From: a candidate division WOR-3 bacterium
Lineage (GTDB): Bacteria; Hydrothermota; UBA3072
Assembly (NCBI GenBank): GCA_039804165.1
Contig: JBDRZZ010000002.1
Location: 114,648-178,647 of the forward strand
Reading direction: 5' to 3'
Length of the DNA: 64,000 nt
Position 1 is the first letter of the stretch, and the number at the start of each line of letters is the position of its first letter. The position numbers and the translations under genes were made by a program. Of the stretch, positions 25,061 through 34,990 are shown piece after piece. A model generated the notes under the pieces. It did no database searches. It was not told where the DNA came from and worked only from the letters and a program-made list of their open reading frames with translations.

Positions 25061-26794
25061 ATGCAGAGAATAGGGGAGATTTTAATTCAGGCTGGCAAAA
25101 TTACTCCTGAACAGTTAAAATTTGCTTTGCAAAAGCAAAAACAAGTAGCTAAAAGATTAGGTGCAATTCTTATTGAAGAAGGTTTTATTACAGATAGTGA
25201 GCTTGCAAAGGTTTTGTCTTTACAGTTTCGTGTTCCTTCAATTGATATTAAACCCGAAGATGTGGATAAGAGTGTTATTTCTCTTATAAATAATGATATG
25301 GCACAACGATATCAAGTTTTTCCTATTAGGAGAAAAGGTGGAAGGTTGGTCTTGGGTATGGTTAATCCCGGGGATCTAGAGGCTATTGATGCTGTTGAGT
25401 TTAAAACCGGTTTAAAAGTAGAACCTGTTGTTGTGAGTTACTGGAAAATGAATCAACTTTTAAATCAATTTTATCCAGTTACTAAAGAAATAGACAGAAT
25501 AGAGAAAAAAGAAGAGATGGAAGAGCAATTTATTTTCACAGAAGAAGATGCGGAGGATATTTTTATAAGAGAATCTGAGATAGAAGAAGAAGATTGGAGG
25601 GCTGAGGCTCAAGAGAAACCTGTAATAAAACTTGTTAATTATTTAATTACATCGGCAGTGAAAAAGGGAGCTTCTGATATTCATATTGAGCCTTATGAGA
25701 AAACTTTAAGGGTTAGATTTAGAATAGATGGTGTGTTACAACAAGTAGCTGAACCTCCTTATAGATTAAAAAATGCAATTTCTACAAGAGTTAAAATAAT
25801 GACTGGCACTATGGATCCTTCAGAAAGAAGGCTTACTCAAAATGGAAGGATAAAAATTAGAGTGGATGGGAAACCAATTGATATTAGAGTAAGTATAATA
25901 CCAACAGTTTTTGGAGAGAAAGTGGTGATGAGGATACTTGATCCTTCGGCTCTTATGTTAAATATGGAAGATCTTGGTTTTGAACCAGATGCTCTTGAGA
26001 AATTTCAAAAAGCTATTCTTAAGCCTTATGGATTGGTGCTTGTTACAGGACCCACAGGAAGTGGAAAATCTACAACTTTGTATTCTGCCCTTGCTGCCTT
26101 AAATAAACCAGAAGTAAACATTATGACTGTTGAAGATCCTGTTGAATATAACTTAAAGGGAATAAATCAAGTCCAAGTTAATCCGGAAATAGGATTTGAT
26201 TTCCCTGAAGCTTTACGAGCTTTTTTAAGGCAGTCACCAAATATAATCCTTGTTGGAGAGATTAGAGAAATAGATACAGCTTCTATTGCGATTAGGGCAG
26301 CTCTAACAGGACATCTTGTTTTATCCACTCTTCACACTAATGATGCTCCAAGTGCTGTTCACCGATTAGTGGACATAGGTATAGAGCCTTTCTTAATAGC
26401 AAGCTCTTTGAATCTAATTCAAGCTCAAAGACTTCTTAGAAAAGTTTGTAAAAATTGTAGAAAAAAGATAGGACCGGAGGATGTAGATAAGATAGACATT
26501 CTTAGAAGTATGGGTCTATCTAAAGAGGAAATATTAAATGGGAACATATACAAAGCTGGAGAAGGATGCCCGGAATGTAATTCTACAGGTTATAAAGGTA
26601 GGATTGCAATAACAGAAGTAATGCCTATCTCAATGAATTTGAGAAAAATGATTCTTGAGAAAGCAACAACCGATGAGTTAAGAATAGCTGCTCAGAAAGA
26701 AGGGATGCGAACTCTTAGGGAAGACGGAATTGTTAAGTTAAAAAAAGGTCTCACAAGCCCAGAAGAAGTTTTAAGAGTTACTGTAGAGGTTTAA
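25061..26794 (+). CDS. pilB: type IV pilus assembly / type II secretion ATPase, second copy
   Basis: A 577-residue paralogue of the preceding protein with the same order: MshEN-type N-terminus (GEILIQAGKITPEQL), acidic linker near 145-185, Walker A GPTGSGKST at about 330-338, Walker B region PNIILVGEIRE, and zinc cysteines CKNC...CPEC. In the position of DPD in the first copy it reads SPN. Both motors look functional. They may drive two filaments, such as a pilus and a secretion pseudopilus, or form mixed assemblies. The ATG directly follows the previous stop. Confidence 0.93.
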   Translation: MQRIGEILIQAGKITPEQLKFALQKQKQVAKRLGAILIEEGFITDSELAKVLSLQFRVPSIDIKPEDVDKSVISLINNDMAQRYQVFPIRRKGGRLVLGMVNPGDLEAIDAVEFKTGLKVEPVVVSYWKMNQLLNQFYPVTKEIDRIEKKEEMEEQFIFTEEDAEDIFIRESEIEEEDWRAEAQEKPVIKLVNYLITSAVKKGASDIHIEPYEKTLRVRFRIDGVLQQVAEPPYRLKNAISTRVKIMTGTMDPSERRLTQNGRIKIRVDGKPIDIRVSIIPTVFGEKVVMRILDPSALMLNMEDLGFEPDALEKFQKAILKPYGLVLVTGPTGSGKSTTLYSALAALNKPEVNIMTVEDPVEYNLKGINQVQVNPEIGFDFPEALRAFLRQSPNIILVGEIREIDTASIAIRAALTGHLVLSTLHTNDAPSAVHRLVDIGIEPFLIASSLNLIQAQRLLRKVCKNCRKKIGPEDVDKIDILRSMGLSKEEILNGNIYKAGEGCPECNSTGYKGRIAITEVMPISMNLRKMILEKATTDELRIAAQKEGMRTLREDGIVKLKKGLTSPEEVLRVTVEV

Positions 26795-26816
26795 AAACTT
26801 AAAGAAGGAGTTAACT

Positions 26817-27893
26817 ATGGATTATGATATGAAAACTTTGCTTGAAGAGATGGTGAGTAGAGGAGCCACAGATCTCCATTTAACTACGGCTTCACCACCT
26901 GTTTATAGAAAAGATGGGATCTTGGAGAGATCCAATTATCCTCCTCTTTCACCAGCAGATATAGAAAAATTAGTTTATTCTATATTAAATGATGAGCAAA
27001 AGAAAAAGTTTGAAATGAAGAAGGAGCTAGATCTTAGTTTCGGAATACCGGGGCTATCTCGGTTTAGGGCTAACGTTTTTTATCAAAGGGGGCAAATTGC
27101 CTGTGCAATAAGGACAATCCCATTTAAAATTAGAACTTTTAAACAATTAGGTCTACCTCCTATTGTTGCCGAAATGGCGAATAAACAGAAGGGTTTAATC
27201 CTTGTTACAGGACCTACAGGTTGTGGTAAGTCTACAACTCTTGCAGCTATTATAGATAAAATAAATAGAGAGAGGAAAGTTCATATTGTGACAATTGAGG
27301 ATCCTATAGAATATCTATTTAGGCACGAGAGAGCCATTGTTAATCAAAGGCAAGTTGGTGCTGATACAGATGGATTTGCAATTGCATTGAAATACATTCT
27401 AAGGCAGGATCCTGATGTAGTTATGATAGGGGAGATGAGAGATAGAGAAACAATGGAAGCGGCTTTAAATGTTGCTGAAACAGGGCATCTTACGCTTGCT
27501 ACATTACACACAAATTCAGCTGTTGAGTCTATTTCAAGAATTGTTGATACATTCCCAGAAGAAAGACACAATCAGGTTCGAGCTCAGATTGCTTTTGTTC
27601 TAATAGGTATAATAACTCAAAGTTTAATTCCAAAGAAAACTGGCGGAAGAGCATTAGCAGTAGAAATTCTCATTGGAACCCCAGCTGTTAAAGCTTTAAT
27701 AAGAGATAATAAGACTCATCAATTGTATTCTCTAATGCAAGCAGGACAGAAATATGGAATGGTTACAATGAATCAATCTCTTTATAAGTTATATATGGAT
27801 GGAGAGATAACCTTGGAAGACGCTATTTCTTATTCAAGAGAACCTGGAGAATTGGAAGAAATGATAGCAAAGAAACAAATGGTTTTACATTAG
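26817..27893 (+). CDS. pilT: type IV pilus retraction ATPase
   Basis: A 358-residue retraction motor. Walker A GPTGCGKST at 132-140, AIRTIPFKIRTFKQLGLPP in the N-terminal half, DPDVVMIGEMRD, and HLTLATLHTNSA are PilT hallmarks. The zinc cysteines of PilB are absent, as expected. Its presence argues that at least one filament retracts, as in twitching motility or DNA uptake. GAAGGAG lies before the ATG. Confidence 0.95.
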   Translation: MDYDMKTLLEEMVSRGATDLHLTTASPPVYRKDGILERSNYPPLSPADIEKLVYSILNDEQKKKFEMKKELDLSFGIPGLSRFRANVFYQRGQIACAIRTIPFKIRTFKQLGLPPIVAEMANKQKGLILVTGPTGCGKSTTLAAIIDKINRERKVHIVTIEDPIEYLFRHERAIVNQRQVGADTDGFAIALKYILRQDPDVVMIGEMRDRETMEAALNVAETGHLTLATLHTNSAVESISRIVDTFPEERHNQVRAQIAFVLIGIITQSLIPKKTGGRALAVEILIGTPAVKALIRDNKTHQLYSLMQAGQKYGMVTMNQSLYKLYMDGEITLEDAISYSREPGELEEMIAKKQMVLH

Positions 27894-27913
27894 TTTTGGA
27901 AAGGAGGTGAGGA

Positions 27914-29119
27914 GTGCCTGATTATATATGGAAAGGAAGAACAGCAAGTGGAGCGATAGAAAGTGGAGAAATTACAGCTGCAAGCTTAGAAGAAGTTAAT
28001 AGAATACTAAGAGAAAGAAAGATTGTTCCAACTTCTATCAGACCCAAACCGAAAGAAATAACGCTTCCTTTTTTAAAAGGGCGAGTTTCTACAAGAGCTA
28101 TCTCCGTTTTCACGAGACAATTTTCTGTTATGATTAATGCAGGATTACCTTTAATAAAATGTCTTGACATTCAAGTCTCTCAAGTTGAATCTCAACGGTT
28201 TAAAAGCATACTTAAAGATTTAATTTCTTCCGTTGAAGGAGGGTCTACTTTAGCAGATGCTTTGAGAGGACATAAGGAAATTTTTGGAGATTTGTATGTA
28301 AATATGGTAGAGGCAGGAGAAAAAGGAGGTTCTCTTGCTTCAATTCTTGCACGTCTTGCCGATTATCTTGAGAAATCAGAGGAGATAAAAAGGAAAATTA
28401 GAGGAGCAATGATTTATCCTGCAGCTATTCTTTTTGTGGCTATTGTTGCTACAGCTATTCTTCTTGTTGCAGTAATTCCAGTATTTTCTCAAATGTTTGC
28501 AGATTTAGGAGGGCAGTTACCTCTACCAACGAGGATTGTTATAGGGTTGAGTAACTTCGTAAGGAAATACATCCTTTTAATTTTTGGCGCGGCAGTTGGA
28601 CTTGTTCTTGCAATTAGATATTACTATAAGACTGAAATGGGTCATTTCCAGATAGATGGTTTTCTTTTGAAGATTCCTATATTTGGGACTTTGATAAAAA
28701 AACAAGCAATAGCAAGGTTTTCAAGAACCCTTGCAACACTTATTTCCTCGGGCGTGAATATTCTTGACGCTCTTGAAATTACAGCTGGAACAACTGGGAA
28801 TAAGTTAGTAGAAAATGCAGTTTTACGGTCAAGAGCTTCAATAGCTCAGGGAGAATCCATTGCAGAACCGTTAAGTAAAGAAAAAGAGTTATTTCCTCCA
28901 ATGGTTGTGCAAATGATTACGATTGGAGAACAAACAGGAGGTCTGGATGAAATGCTTGTGAAAGTTGCTGATTTTTATGATGCTGAGGTAGATCAAGCTG
29001 TGGCTAATTTAATGAGTGCTCTTGAACCTATTGTAATGGTTTTTCTTGGAGGGATTATAGGCGGATTGGTTGTTTCAATGTATCTCCCAATCTTCAAAAT
29101 GGCTCAACAATTTATGTAA
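27914..29119 (+). CDS. pilC: type IV pilus inner-membrane platform protein
   Basis: A 401-residue PilC/GspF protein with two T2SSF domains, each cytoplasmic helical bundle followed by membrane segments (about 165-195, 215-235 and 370-395). The pattern FTRQFSVMINAGLPLIKCLD and its second-half echo FSRTLATLISSGVNILDALE are diagnostic. It should anchor the PilB and PilT motors. GTG start with AAGGAGGTGAGGA upstream. Confidence 0.95.
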   Translation: MPDYIWKGRTASGAIESGEITAASLEEVNRILRERKIVPTSIRPKPKEITLPFLKGRVSTRAISVFTRQFSVMINAGLPLIKCLDIQVSQVESQRFKSILKDLISSVEGGSTLADALRGHKEIFGDLYVNMVEAGEKGGSLASILARLADYLEKSEEIKRKIRGAMIYPAAILFVAIVATAILLVAVIPVFSQMFADLGGQLPLPTRIVIGLSNFVRKYILLIFGAAVGLVLAIRYYYKTEMGHFQIDGFLLKIPIFGTLIKKQAIARFSRTLATLISSGVNILDALEITAGTTGNKLVENAVLRSRASIAQGESIAEPLSKEKELFPPMVVQMITIGEQTGGLDEMLVKVADFYDAEVDQAVANLMSALEPIVMVFLGGIIGGLVVSMYLPIFKMAQQFM

Positions 29120-29133
29120 TAAAAAGGAATTCT

Positions 29134-30627
29134 GTGAACAAAATTAAAAGATATTGTATATACAGATTTATCTTATTTTTACTTATTTTCTTTCTTATTT
29201 TCATCTTTAGGGAAGAAAGGAAAAGTTTATTTCCTTTATTTTTGCTTTCTTCTATTTTTATTCTTGATGAAATCTTTGTTCTTTCTTCACAAAAGAACCC
29301 TAATTTATTTAATTTAATTTTAGATGGGCTCTATCTTTCTCTTTCTGTTATTTTTACTGGAGGAGCTGTAAGTCCCTTTATTCCTTTTTATCTTCTTCTT
29401 ATTATGTTAACCGCATATATGCTTGAACCCGTTCACTCTTTTATTATAAGTGGTTATTCAATTCTCTCATATGGATTTATTTCGCTTTTTCTAAGGGAAA
29501 AAATTCCTGGGAATCTTATTATGGTTGCTTTACCCGAACTTCCAGGATTAGAAACTGTTTTAATCGAGTTTGTCGTATTTTCTTTTGCTTTTATTTTTAC
29601 TTCTGCTTTTACTTCTCTTATTATTCAAGTTTTTAGGAGACAGTTAATTAGATTTAAGATAGACATTTCCGATATTGTTGAGGCTATTGAATACGGAATT
29701 GTTGCAGTGGATGAAGAAGGTAGGATAGTTTGGAAAAACTCTAAGGCTTCTAAGCTGCTTGGAGTTTCTCTTCCTCGAGGAGAAAGGTATTTAGAAGTTC
29801 TACCTTCTCCTTTTAATGAAGCTTTTGAAAAAATATTAAAGAAAGAAGAGAAACAAATTGAACTTGAAGTTGGAGGTAAAATTTTTACTATAAGGGGTAA
29901 TAATTTTGAAGATAAAGGAGTTATTTTTACAATTAAAGATAGCACTGAAGAGAAGGAAATAGAAAGAAAGATGCAGATGAGAGAGAAATTAGTTACTCTT
30001 GGAAATTTTGCAGCAAATCTTGCCCATGAGGTTAGGAATCCTGTTTCTTCGATTAGAGCTTCAGCAGAACTAATTTCTCCTTCAAAAGGTAAGGTTAATA
30101 AAAATAAAAAAATAAAAGAGGTTATATTAAAGGAGTCTGATAGATTAGACTATCTTGTGGAAAGCTTTTTAGATTTTGCAAAGAGTTTTGATCTTGAATC
30201 TAAAGAAATTCAAGTTTATTCTCTAATTGAAAATGTTATTCGGGATTTGAAAAAGAGCAAATATTTTAATAAAAATATAAAAATTCAGAATAAAGTTGGA
30301 AAAGAATTTAAGATAAAAGGAGATTATAACCTTTTAAGAAGTGTTTTTTTTAATCTTGGGGTTAATTCTTTGAAAGCAATCTCTAAAGAGGGAACTGTAG
30401 AGTTTGGGGTAGAAGAAAATGATAAAAAAGTAATATTTGTTAAAGATACAGGATGTGGAATTAAAGAAGAAGATTTAAATGAGATATTTTCTCCCTTTTA
30501 TTCGCGTTTTAAAGAGGGTTTTGGTTTTGGGCTTCCTATAGTAAAAAAAATATTAGATTTACACAATTTTGATATTGAGGTTAAAAGTAAAGTTGGAGAA
30601 GGAACGGAGGTTAAAGTTATCATATGA
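29134..30627 (+). CDS. pilS: PilS-like membrane histidine kinase
   Basis: A 497-residue sensor kinase: about six membrane segments in residues 1-175, a PAS-like domain (about 180-275; IEYGIVAVDEEGRIVWKN), a dimerisation domain with H298 in NLAHEVRNPVSS, and an ATPase domain (FNLGVNSLKAIS; DTGCGIKEED; GFGFGLPIVKKI). Membrane topology and position before PilR match PilS, which senses pilin levels and controls pilin transcription. GTG start. The stop overlaps the response regulator start. Confidence 0.88.
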   Translation: MNKIKRYCIYRFILFLLIFFLIFIFREERKSLFPLFLLSSIFILDEIFVLSSQKNPNLFNLILDGLYLSLSVIFTGGAVSPFIPFYLLLIMLTAYMLEPVHSFIISGYSILSYGFISLFLREKIPGNLIMVALPELPGLETVLIEFVVFSFAFIFTSAFTSLIIQVFRRQLIRFKIDISDIVEAIEYGIVAVDEEGRIVWKNSKASKLLGVSLPRGERYLEVLPSPFNEAFEKILKKEEKQIELEVGGKIFTIRGNNFEDKGVIFTIKDSTEEKEIERKMQMREKLVTLGNFAANLAHEVRNPVSSIRASAELISPSKGKVNKNKKIKEVILKESDRLDYLVESFLDFAKSFDLESKEIQVYSLIENVIRDLKKSKYFNKNIKIQNKVGKEFKIKGDYNLLRSVFFNLGVNSLKAISKEGTVEFGVEENDKKVIFVKDTGCGIKEEDLNEIFSPFYSRFKEGFGFGLPIVKKILDLHNFDIEVKSKVGEGTEVKVII

Positions 30628-31955
30628 ATGAACGGATTTTGGTAATTGATGATGAGGTGAGTATTCTTGAAGTTATTAAACTTGGGTTAGAAGAAAATGG
30701 ATTTAAAGTAGATATATTTTCTGATCCAAAAGAGGCTTTAGAAAAATTTTCTATGGAAAATTATGATGCCGTTCTTACTGATATAAATATGCCGGAGATG
30801 TCTGGACTTGAAGTCTTACATCGGTGTAAGGAAATAGATCCGGAATCGGTTGTCATTCTTATAACAGCTTATTCTTCTATTGATTCTGCAATAGAAGCAA
30901 TAAGAGGGGGTGCTTTAGATTATATAAGAAAACCTTTTAGGATGGAAGAGTTAATCTTAAGACTGAAAGAAGCATTGGAAAGAGTTAGAACAAAAAAGAG
31001 TTTGAAGACTCTTAGAGAGGAGAAACTTGAAGAATTTAAAATTATCGGAAATAATGAAAAGATAAGGGAGATAAGAGAGAAAATAGAAAAAGTAGCTTCA
31101 ACCACTTCTCCTGTTCTTATTTATGGAGAAAGTGGAACAGGAAAAGAATTGGTTGCAAATTTAATTCATTATCACTCAAATAGACCTGGAAGATTTGTTC
31201 CAATTAATTGTTCAGCTTTTCCATCAGAGTTGTTAGAATCGGAGCTTTTTGGATATAAAAAAGGAGCTTTTACAGGAGCAGATAGAGATAAAAAAGGATT
31301 GTTCGAGGTTGCTAATAAAGGAACTTTATTTCTGGATGAAATTAGTACACTTCCTTTAGAACTTCAACCAAAAATACTTAGAGCTATCCAGGAGATGAGT
31401 TTTACACCCTTAGGAGGGACAAAAGAAGTTAAAGTAGATGTAAGGATAGTGAGTGCTACAAACGAGAATATTGAGAAACTTGTAGAAGAGAAGAAATTTA
31501 GAGAAGATTTATATTATAGATTGAATGTAATTCCCATAAGAATTCCGCCTCTTAGGGAGAGAAGAGAAGACATTCTTGCTTTGGTTCAACATTTTAATAA
31601 GAAAATTTCGGCAAGGCTAAATTTGAAGGAGAAGATTTTTACGGATGATGCTTATGAAAAATTGATGAATTATAAATGGCCTGGAAATGTCAGAGAATTA
31701 GAAAATTTTATTGAAAGGTTGATTGTTTTAGAGAGTTCAGAAGTTATTGATGCTTCTCTTCTTCCAGATGAAATTGGAGGTAAAGAGGAAGGGGAAAAGT
31801 TTAATTTAGAAGAGATAGAAAAAAGAACCATAAAAAGAGCGTTGGAAGTCGCAAGAGGAGATAAAAGCAAAGCTTCAGAACTTTTGGGAATTCACCCCTC
31901 AACTCTTTATAGAAAGATTAAAAGTTATAAGTTAGAATCTCTTTTAGAAGTGTGA
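30624..31955 (+). CDS. pilR: PilR-like sigma-54 response regulator
   Basis: A 443-residue NtrC-type activator: receiver domain (1-120) with phosphorylatable D53 in LTDINMPE, AAA+ domain with Walker A GESGTGKE, sigma-54 contact loop GAFTGA at 214-219 and Walker B TLFLDEI, then a Fis-type helix-turn-helix (DKSKASELLGIHPSTLYRKI). It should activate RpoN promoters; rpoN is at 50018-51430. No pilin gene is in the window, so its main expected target lies elsewhere. The start overlaps pilS (ATGA-type coupling). Confidence 0.92.
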   Translation: MNERILVIDDEVSILEVIKLGLEENGFKVDIFSDPKEALEKFSMENYDAVLTDINMPEMSGLEVLHRCKEIDPESVVILITAYSSIDSAIEAIRGGALDYIRKPFRMEELILRLKEALERVRTKKSLKTLREEKLEEFKIIGNNEKIREIREKIEKVASTTSPVLIYGESGTGKELVANLIHYHSNRPGRFVPINCSAFPSELLESELFGYKKGAFTGADRDKKGLFEVANKGTLFLDEISTLPLELQPKILRAIQEMSFTPLGGTKEVKVDVRIVSATNENIEKLVEEKKFREDLYYRLNVIPIRIPPLRERREDILALVQHFNKKISARLNLKEKIFTDDAYEKLMNYKWPGNVRELENFIERLIVLESSEVIDASLLPDEIGGKEEGEKFNLEEIEKRTIKRALEVARGDKSKASELLGIHPSTLYRKIKSYKLESLLEV

Positions 31956-31964
31956 GGAGAGAGA

Positions 31965-33104
31965 ATGTTTTTTGTTTCATTTTTAATAGGATTTAGTGCG
32001 GATTTTCAAGTAGGAAGAGACACTAATTTTGTTCCTTATGTGATTGCAAGTTATAGAATACCTTTTTCTGATTTGGTATTTTATAAAAGGGATACTTTCT
32101 ATTTAGGAGAATATCTCGTTTCTTTAGCTTTGAAAAGAGATAGATATCAAATGGGAGGCAAGAGTAAAAAAAATAAAATATTGGTTAATGATTATAATGA
32201 AACCAAATCTGAAAATCTTTACCATAGCGATTCCATTAAAGTGGAAGTTCCTGAAGGAGAAGTAGAAGTTATTCTTACTCTTTCAGATATTAATTCAAAT
32301 AGAGTTTGGAGTAAGTCGGAAAAAATAAAAATCTCAAAACTAAAGTCCCCAGACATTGGCTCTATAAGATGGCTTTCTAATCCTTCTAAAGAGGTCTTTA
32401 CAAATAAAGATACTGTTAAAATTAAGATAAATATTTTAAGTAAAGAAAAAGAAAAAATTGGATTGACTCTTTATTTCAAAGATGAAAAAGAGAAGGTTTT
32501 TTTTAAAAGGGATACAACATTTTTTGTTAATAAAATTCAAGAAGTAAAAGTTTTTATTCCTGCTTCTAAATTTGAAGAAGGTTTTTATACTTTTTTTGTA
32601 GAACTTAAGCCTATAGAGAGAAAAGAAGTAATAAGAAAATCTATTTCTTTCAGGGTATGGCACCCTTTTTTCCAATCTAAAAGATTTTTAGAAAGAGTTA
32701 GGCAAATGGAATACATTGCTACTTCAAGTGAGATAAAGAAATTACTAACCGCGGAAATAGAAGAGAGAGAAAAGCTATGGAATGAGTTCTGGGAAAGTAA
32801 AGATCCAACACCTGGAGATAACATAAATGAGATCCAAATTACTTATTTTGAGAGAGTTGACTATGCAAATAAGCATTTTTCGTACAATTCTCTCTTTGAA
32901 GGTTGGAGGACAGATAGGGGAAAGATTTACATCATTTTAGGACCCCCTGATTATATAACTGAAGAACCTGTTAGTAACATTTCAGAATATTATGCTTATC
33001 AAATATGGTATTATTATGATAAAAGGTATAAGTTGATTTTTGTGCAGCGATATCTTACAGGAGATTATGAGTTGTTAAATCCCCCTCCTGAATATTGGAG
33101 ATAA
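31965..33104 (+). CDS. secreted GWxTD-domain protein
   Basis: A 379-residue exported protein with signal peptide MFFVSFLIGFSA, a beta-rich first half with Ig-like character, and a C-terminal GWxTD domain. The naming motif is GWRTDRGKIYIILGPPD at about 313-329. This domain is typical of FCB-like and WOR-3-type genomes and has no settled function. It follows pilR by nine bases and is probably the last gene of the pilus operon, which may place it in pilus or envelope biology. Confidence 0.85.
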   Translation: MFFVSFLIGFSADFQVGRDTNFVPYVIASYRIPFSDLVFYKRDTFYLGEYLVSLALKRDRYQMGGKSKKNKILVNDYNETKSENLYHSDSIKVEVPEGEVEVILTLSDINSNRVWSKSEKIKISKLKSPDIGSIRWLSNPSKEVFTNKDTVKIKINILSKEKEKIGLTLYFKDEKEKVFFKRDTTFFVNKIQEVKVFIPASKFEEGFYTFFVELKPIERKEVIRKSISFRVWHPFFQSKRFLERVRQMEYIATSSEIKKLLTAEIEEREKLWNEFWESKDPTPGDNINEIQITYFERVDYANKHFSYNSLFEGWRTDRGKIYIILGPPDYITEEPVSNISEYYAYQIWYYYDKRYKLIFVQRYLTGDYELLNPPPEYWR

Positions 33105-33148
33105 TTTTAAAGTAAAGTCTTTATAAATCTATATTTTTTAAAAAGATG

Positions 33149-33176
33149 TTGACAATAGAAAAATCCAAAATACTTT
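33149..33176 (+). promoter_or_regulatory. promoter of the cobB-prfA operon, predicted leaderless
   Basis: TTGACA (33149-33154), 16-base spacer, TACTTT (33171-33176), then seven bases to the cobB ATG. No ribosome binding site fits between. Confidence 0.65.
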
Positions 33177-33183
33177 TATCTAT

Positions 33184-33909
33184 ATGAAGATAGATAAAGA
33201 AGTTTTAGAAAGGATAAAAAAAGCTGAAACTGCATTCGCTTTGACAGGAGCAGGGAGTTCGGCTCCCTCAGGCATTCCGACTTTTAGAGGCAGTGAGGGT
33301 TTTTGGAAAGATAAGACTCCTTTTTCTGTTGAAATGTTTAAAGAGAATCCTCAAATAGTTTGGGAATGGCATATAGAGATAAAAAATTTGATAAAAAAAG
33401 CAAAGCCAAATGCTTCTCATTTCACTCTTGCAAAAATGCAAAAATTTTTTAAAGATTTTGCAGTAATAACTCAAAATATAGATAATTTACATCAAGAGGC
33501 TGGTTCAGATAAAGTTATTGAGCTTCACGGTAATATTTACAGAAACAAATGCAATGATTGCGGAAAAAAATATGGAGAAATAGATACAAAAGAAATCCCT
33601 AAATGTGAAGAATGTGGAGGTTTGGTAAGACCTGATGTTGTTTGGTTTGGAGAACCTCTTCCATATGATGCACTTCTCGAAGCAAGAAGATATGCAGAGA
33701 GAAGCGAACTTTGTTTTGTTATAGGGACTTCAGGGGTTGTTCAACCCGCAGCTTCTATTCCTCTTATTGCAAAAGAATATGGAGCTTTTGTGGTTGAGGT
33801 AAATATAGAAGAGACAGTTTTAAGTAGATACTTAGATTATTCTATTTTTGGAGATGTTTCAATAGTTCTCCCTGAACTTTATGAGGAGTTGCTTAAAAAT
33901 GGAGGATAA
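33184..33909 (+). CDS. cobB: NAD-dependent protein deacylase (sirtuin)
   Basis: Removes acyl groups from lysines using NAD. 241 residues: NAD-binding [15 protein letters not shown] near 21-35, [12 protein letters not shown] with the catalytic histidine in ELHGN, and a zinc site made of CNDCGKKY and CEECGG. The tyrosine and arginine that mark desuccinylases were not checked. It heads an operon with prfA and prmC; the predicted mRNA is leaderless. The end overlaps prfA by eleven bases. Confidence 0.95.
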   Translation: MKIDKEVLERIKKAETAFALTGAGSSAPSGIPTFRGSEGFWKDKTPFSVEMFKENPQIVWEWHIEIKNLIKKAKPNASHFTLAKMQKFFKDFAVITQNIDNLHQEAGSDKVIELHGNIYRNKCNDCGKKYGEIDTKEIPKCEECGGLVRPDVVWFGEPLPYDALLEARRYAERSELCFVIGTSGVVQPAASIPLIAKEYGAFVVEVNIEETVLSRYLDYSIFGDVSIVLPELYEELLKNGG

Positions 33910-34990
33910 CTTTTTTTTAGAAAAAGCAAAGGAATATAAAACTAAATATGAAGAAGTTCTGAAGGCTCTTCAGAGTCCTGAAATTATTACTGAGAAGAAA
34001 AAGTTTATAGAATTGTCTCAAGAGAAAAAAGCCTTAGAATTGGTGATAAAACCTTTTGATGAATACAATAAAATTATGGAAAAGATAAAGGAAGATGAAA
34101 ATATTATTGAAGAAACAGAAGATAAAGAAATAATAGAACTTGCGAAAGAAGAGATTCAAAAGCTGAAAAAGGAAAGTAAGAGATTACTAGATGAAATAAA
34201 AGAGGCTTTGATCTCTGGAGATCCTGATGATGATAAGAATGTGATTCTTGAAATTCGTGCAGGAACTGGAGGAGAAGAGGCGGCTTTATTTGCCGCGGAT
34301 CTTCTGAGAATGTATTCTCGTTATGCAGAAAGTAAAGGATGGAAATTTGAAGTGGTTGATTTTAATAAAACAGGGATGAATGGATATAAAGAAGTTATCA
34401 CTATTATTTCTGGTAAAAATGTCTATGGGAATTTGAAATTTGAAAGTGGAATCCATCGTGTGCAAAGAGTTCCAATTACTGAATCTAGTGGTAGAATTCA
34501 TACTTCTGCTGTGTCTGTCGCTGTTCTTCCCGAAAGAGAGGAGGTAGAAGTAGAGATAAAGCCTGAAGATCTTAAAATTGATTTTTATTCGGCCTCAGGT
34601 CCTGGAGGACAACACGTAAACAAATCTGCTACAGCTGTTAGAATTGAACATAAACCTTCTGGACTTGTAGTTACTTGTCAAGATGAAAGATCTCAATATC
34701 AAAATAGGATGAAAGCAATGAGGCTATTACGAGCAAAACTTTTTGAGTTTGAAAAAGAGAAAGAGGAAAATGAGATTAGAACGAAAAGGAGACAAATGGT
34801 CGGTTCTGGTGATCGAAGTGAAAAAATAAGAACATATAATTTTCCACAGAATAGAATTACCGATCATAGGATTAATTATACTAAGTATAATTTGGATTCT
34901 TTTCTTGATGGGGATCTTGATGATTTAATAGAAAGTTTAAAAGCAGCTAATAGGGAGGATGTTTTAAATGAAGTTAAGAGAAGCTCTTGA
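33899..34990 (+). CDS. prfA: peptide chain release factor 1
   Basis: Releases peptides at UAA and UAG. I chose the ATG at 33899 (363 residues), preceded by GAGGAG at ten bases, over the in-frame ATG at 33881, because family members start close to an acidic helix such as [13 protein letters not shown]. The codon-reading PIT tripeptide is in [10 protein letters not shown], and the catalytic GGQ is at 236-238 ([16 protein letters not shown]). It overlaps cobB by eleven bases and prmC by 23. Confidence 0.96.
   Translation: MEDNFFLEKAKEYKTKYEEVLKALQSPEIITEKKKFIELSQEKKALELVIKPFDEYNKIMEKIKEDENIIEETEDKEIIELAKEEIQKLKKESKRLLDEIKEALISGDPDDDKNVILEIRAGTGGEEAALFAADLLRMYSRYAESKGWKFEVVDFNKTGMNGYKEVITIISGKNVYGNLKFESGIHRVQRVPITESSGRIHTSAVSVAVLPEREEVEVEIKPEDLKIDFYSASGPGGQHVNKSATAVRIEHKPSGLVVTCQDERSQYQNRMKAMRLLRAKLFEFEKEKEENEIRTKRRQMVGSGDRSEKIRTYNFPQNRITDHRINYTKYNLDSFLDGDLDDLIESLKAANREDVLNEVKRSS

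Noticed and set aside
33881-33898. Earlier ATG for prfA
   Set aside because: The ATG at 33899 has GAGGAG at ten bases and gives the usual RF1 N-terminus.
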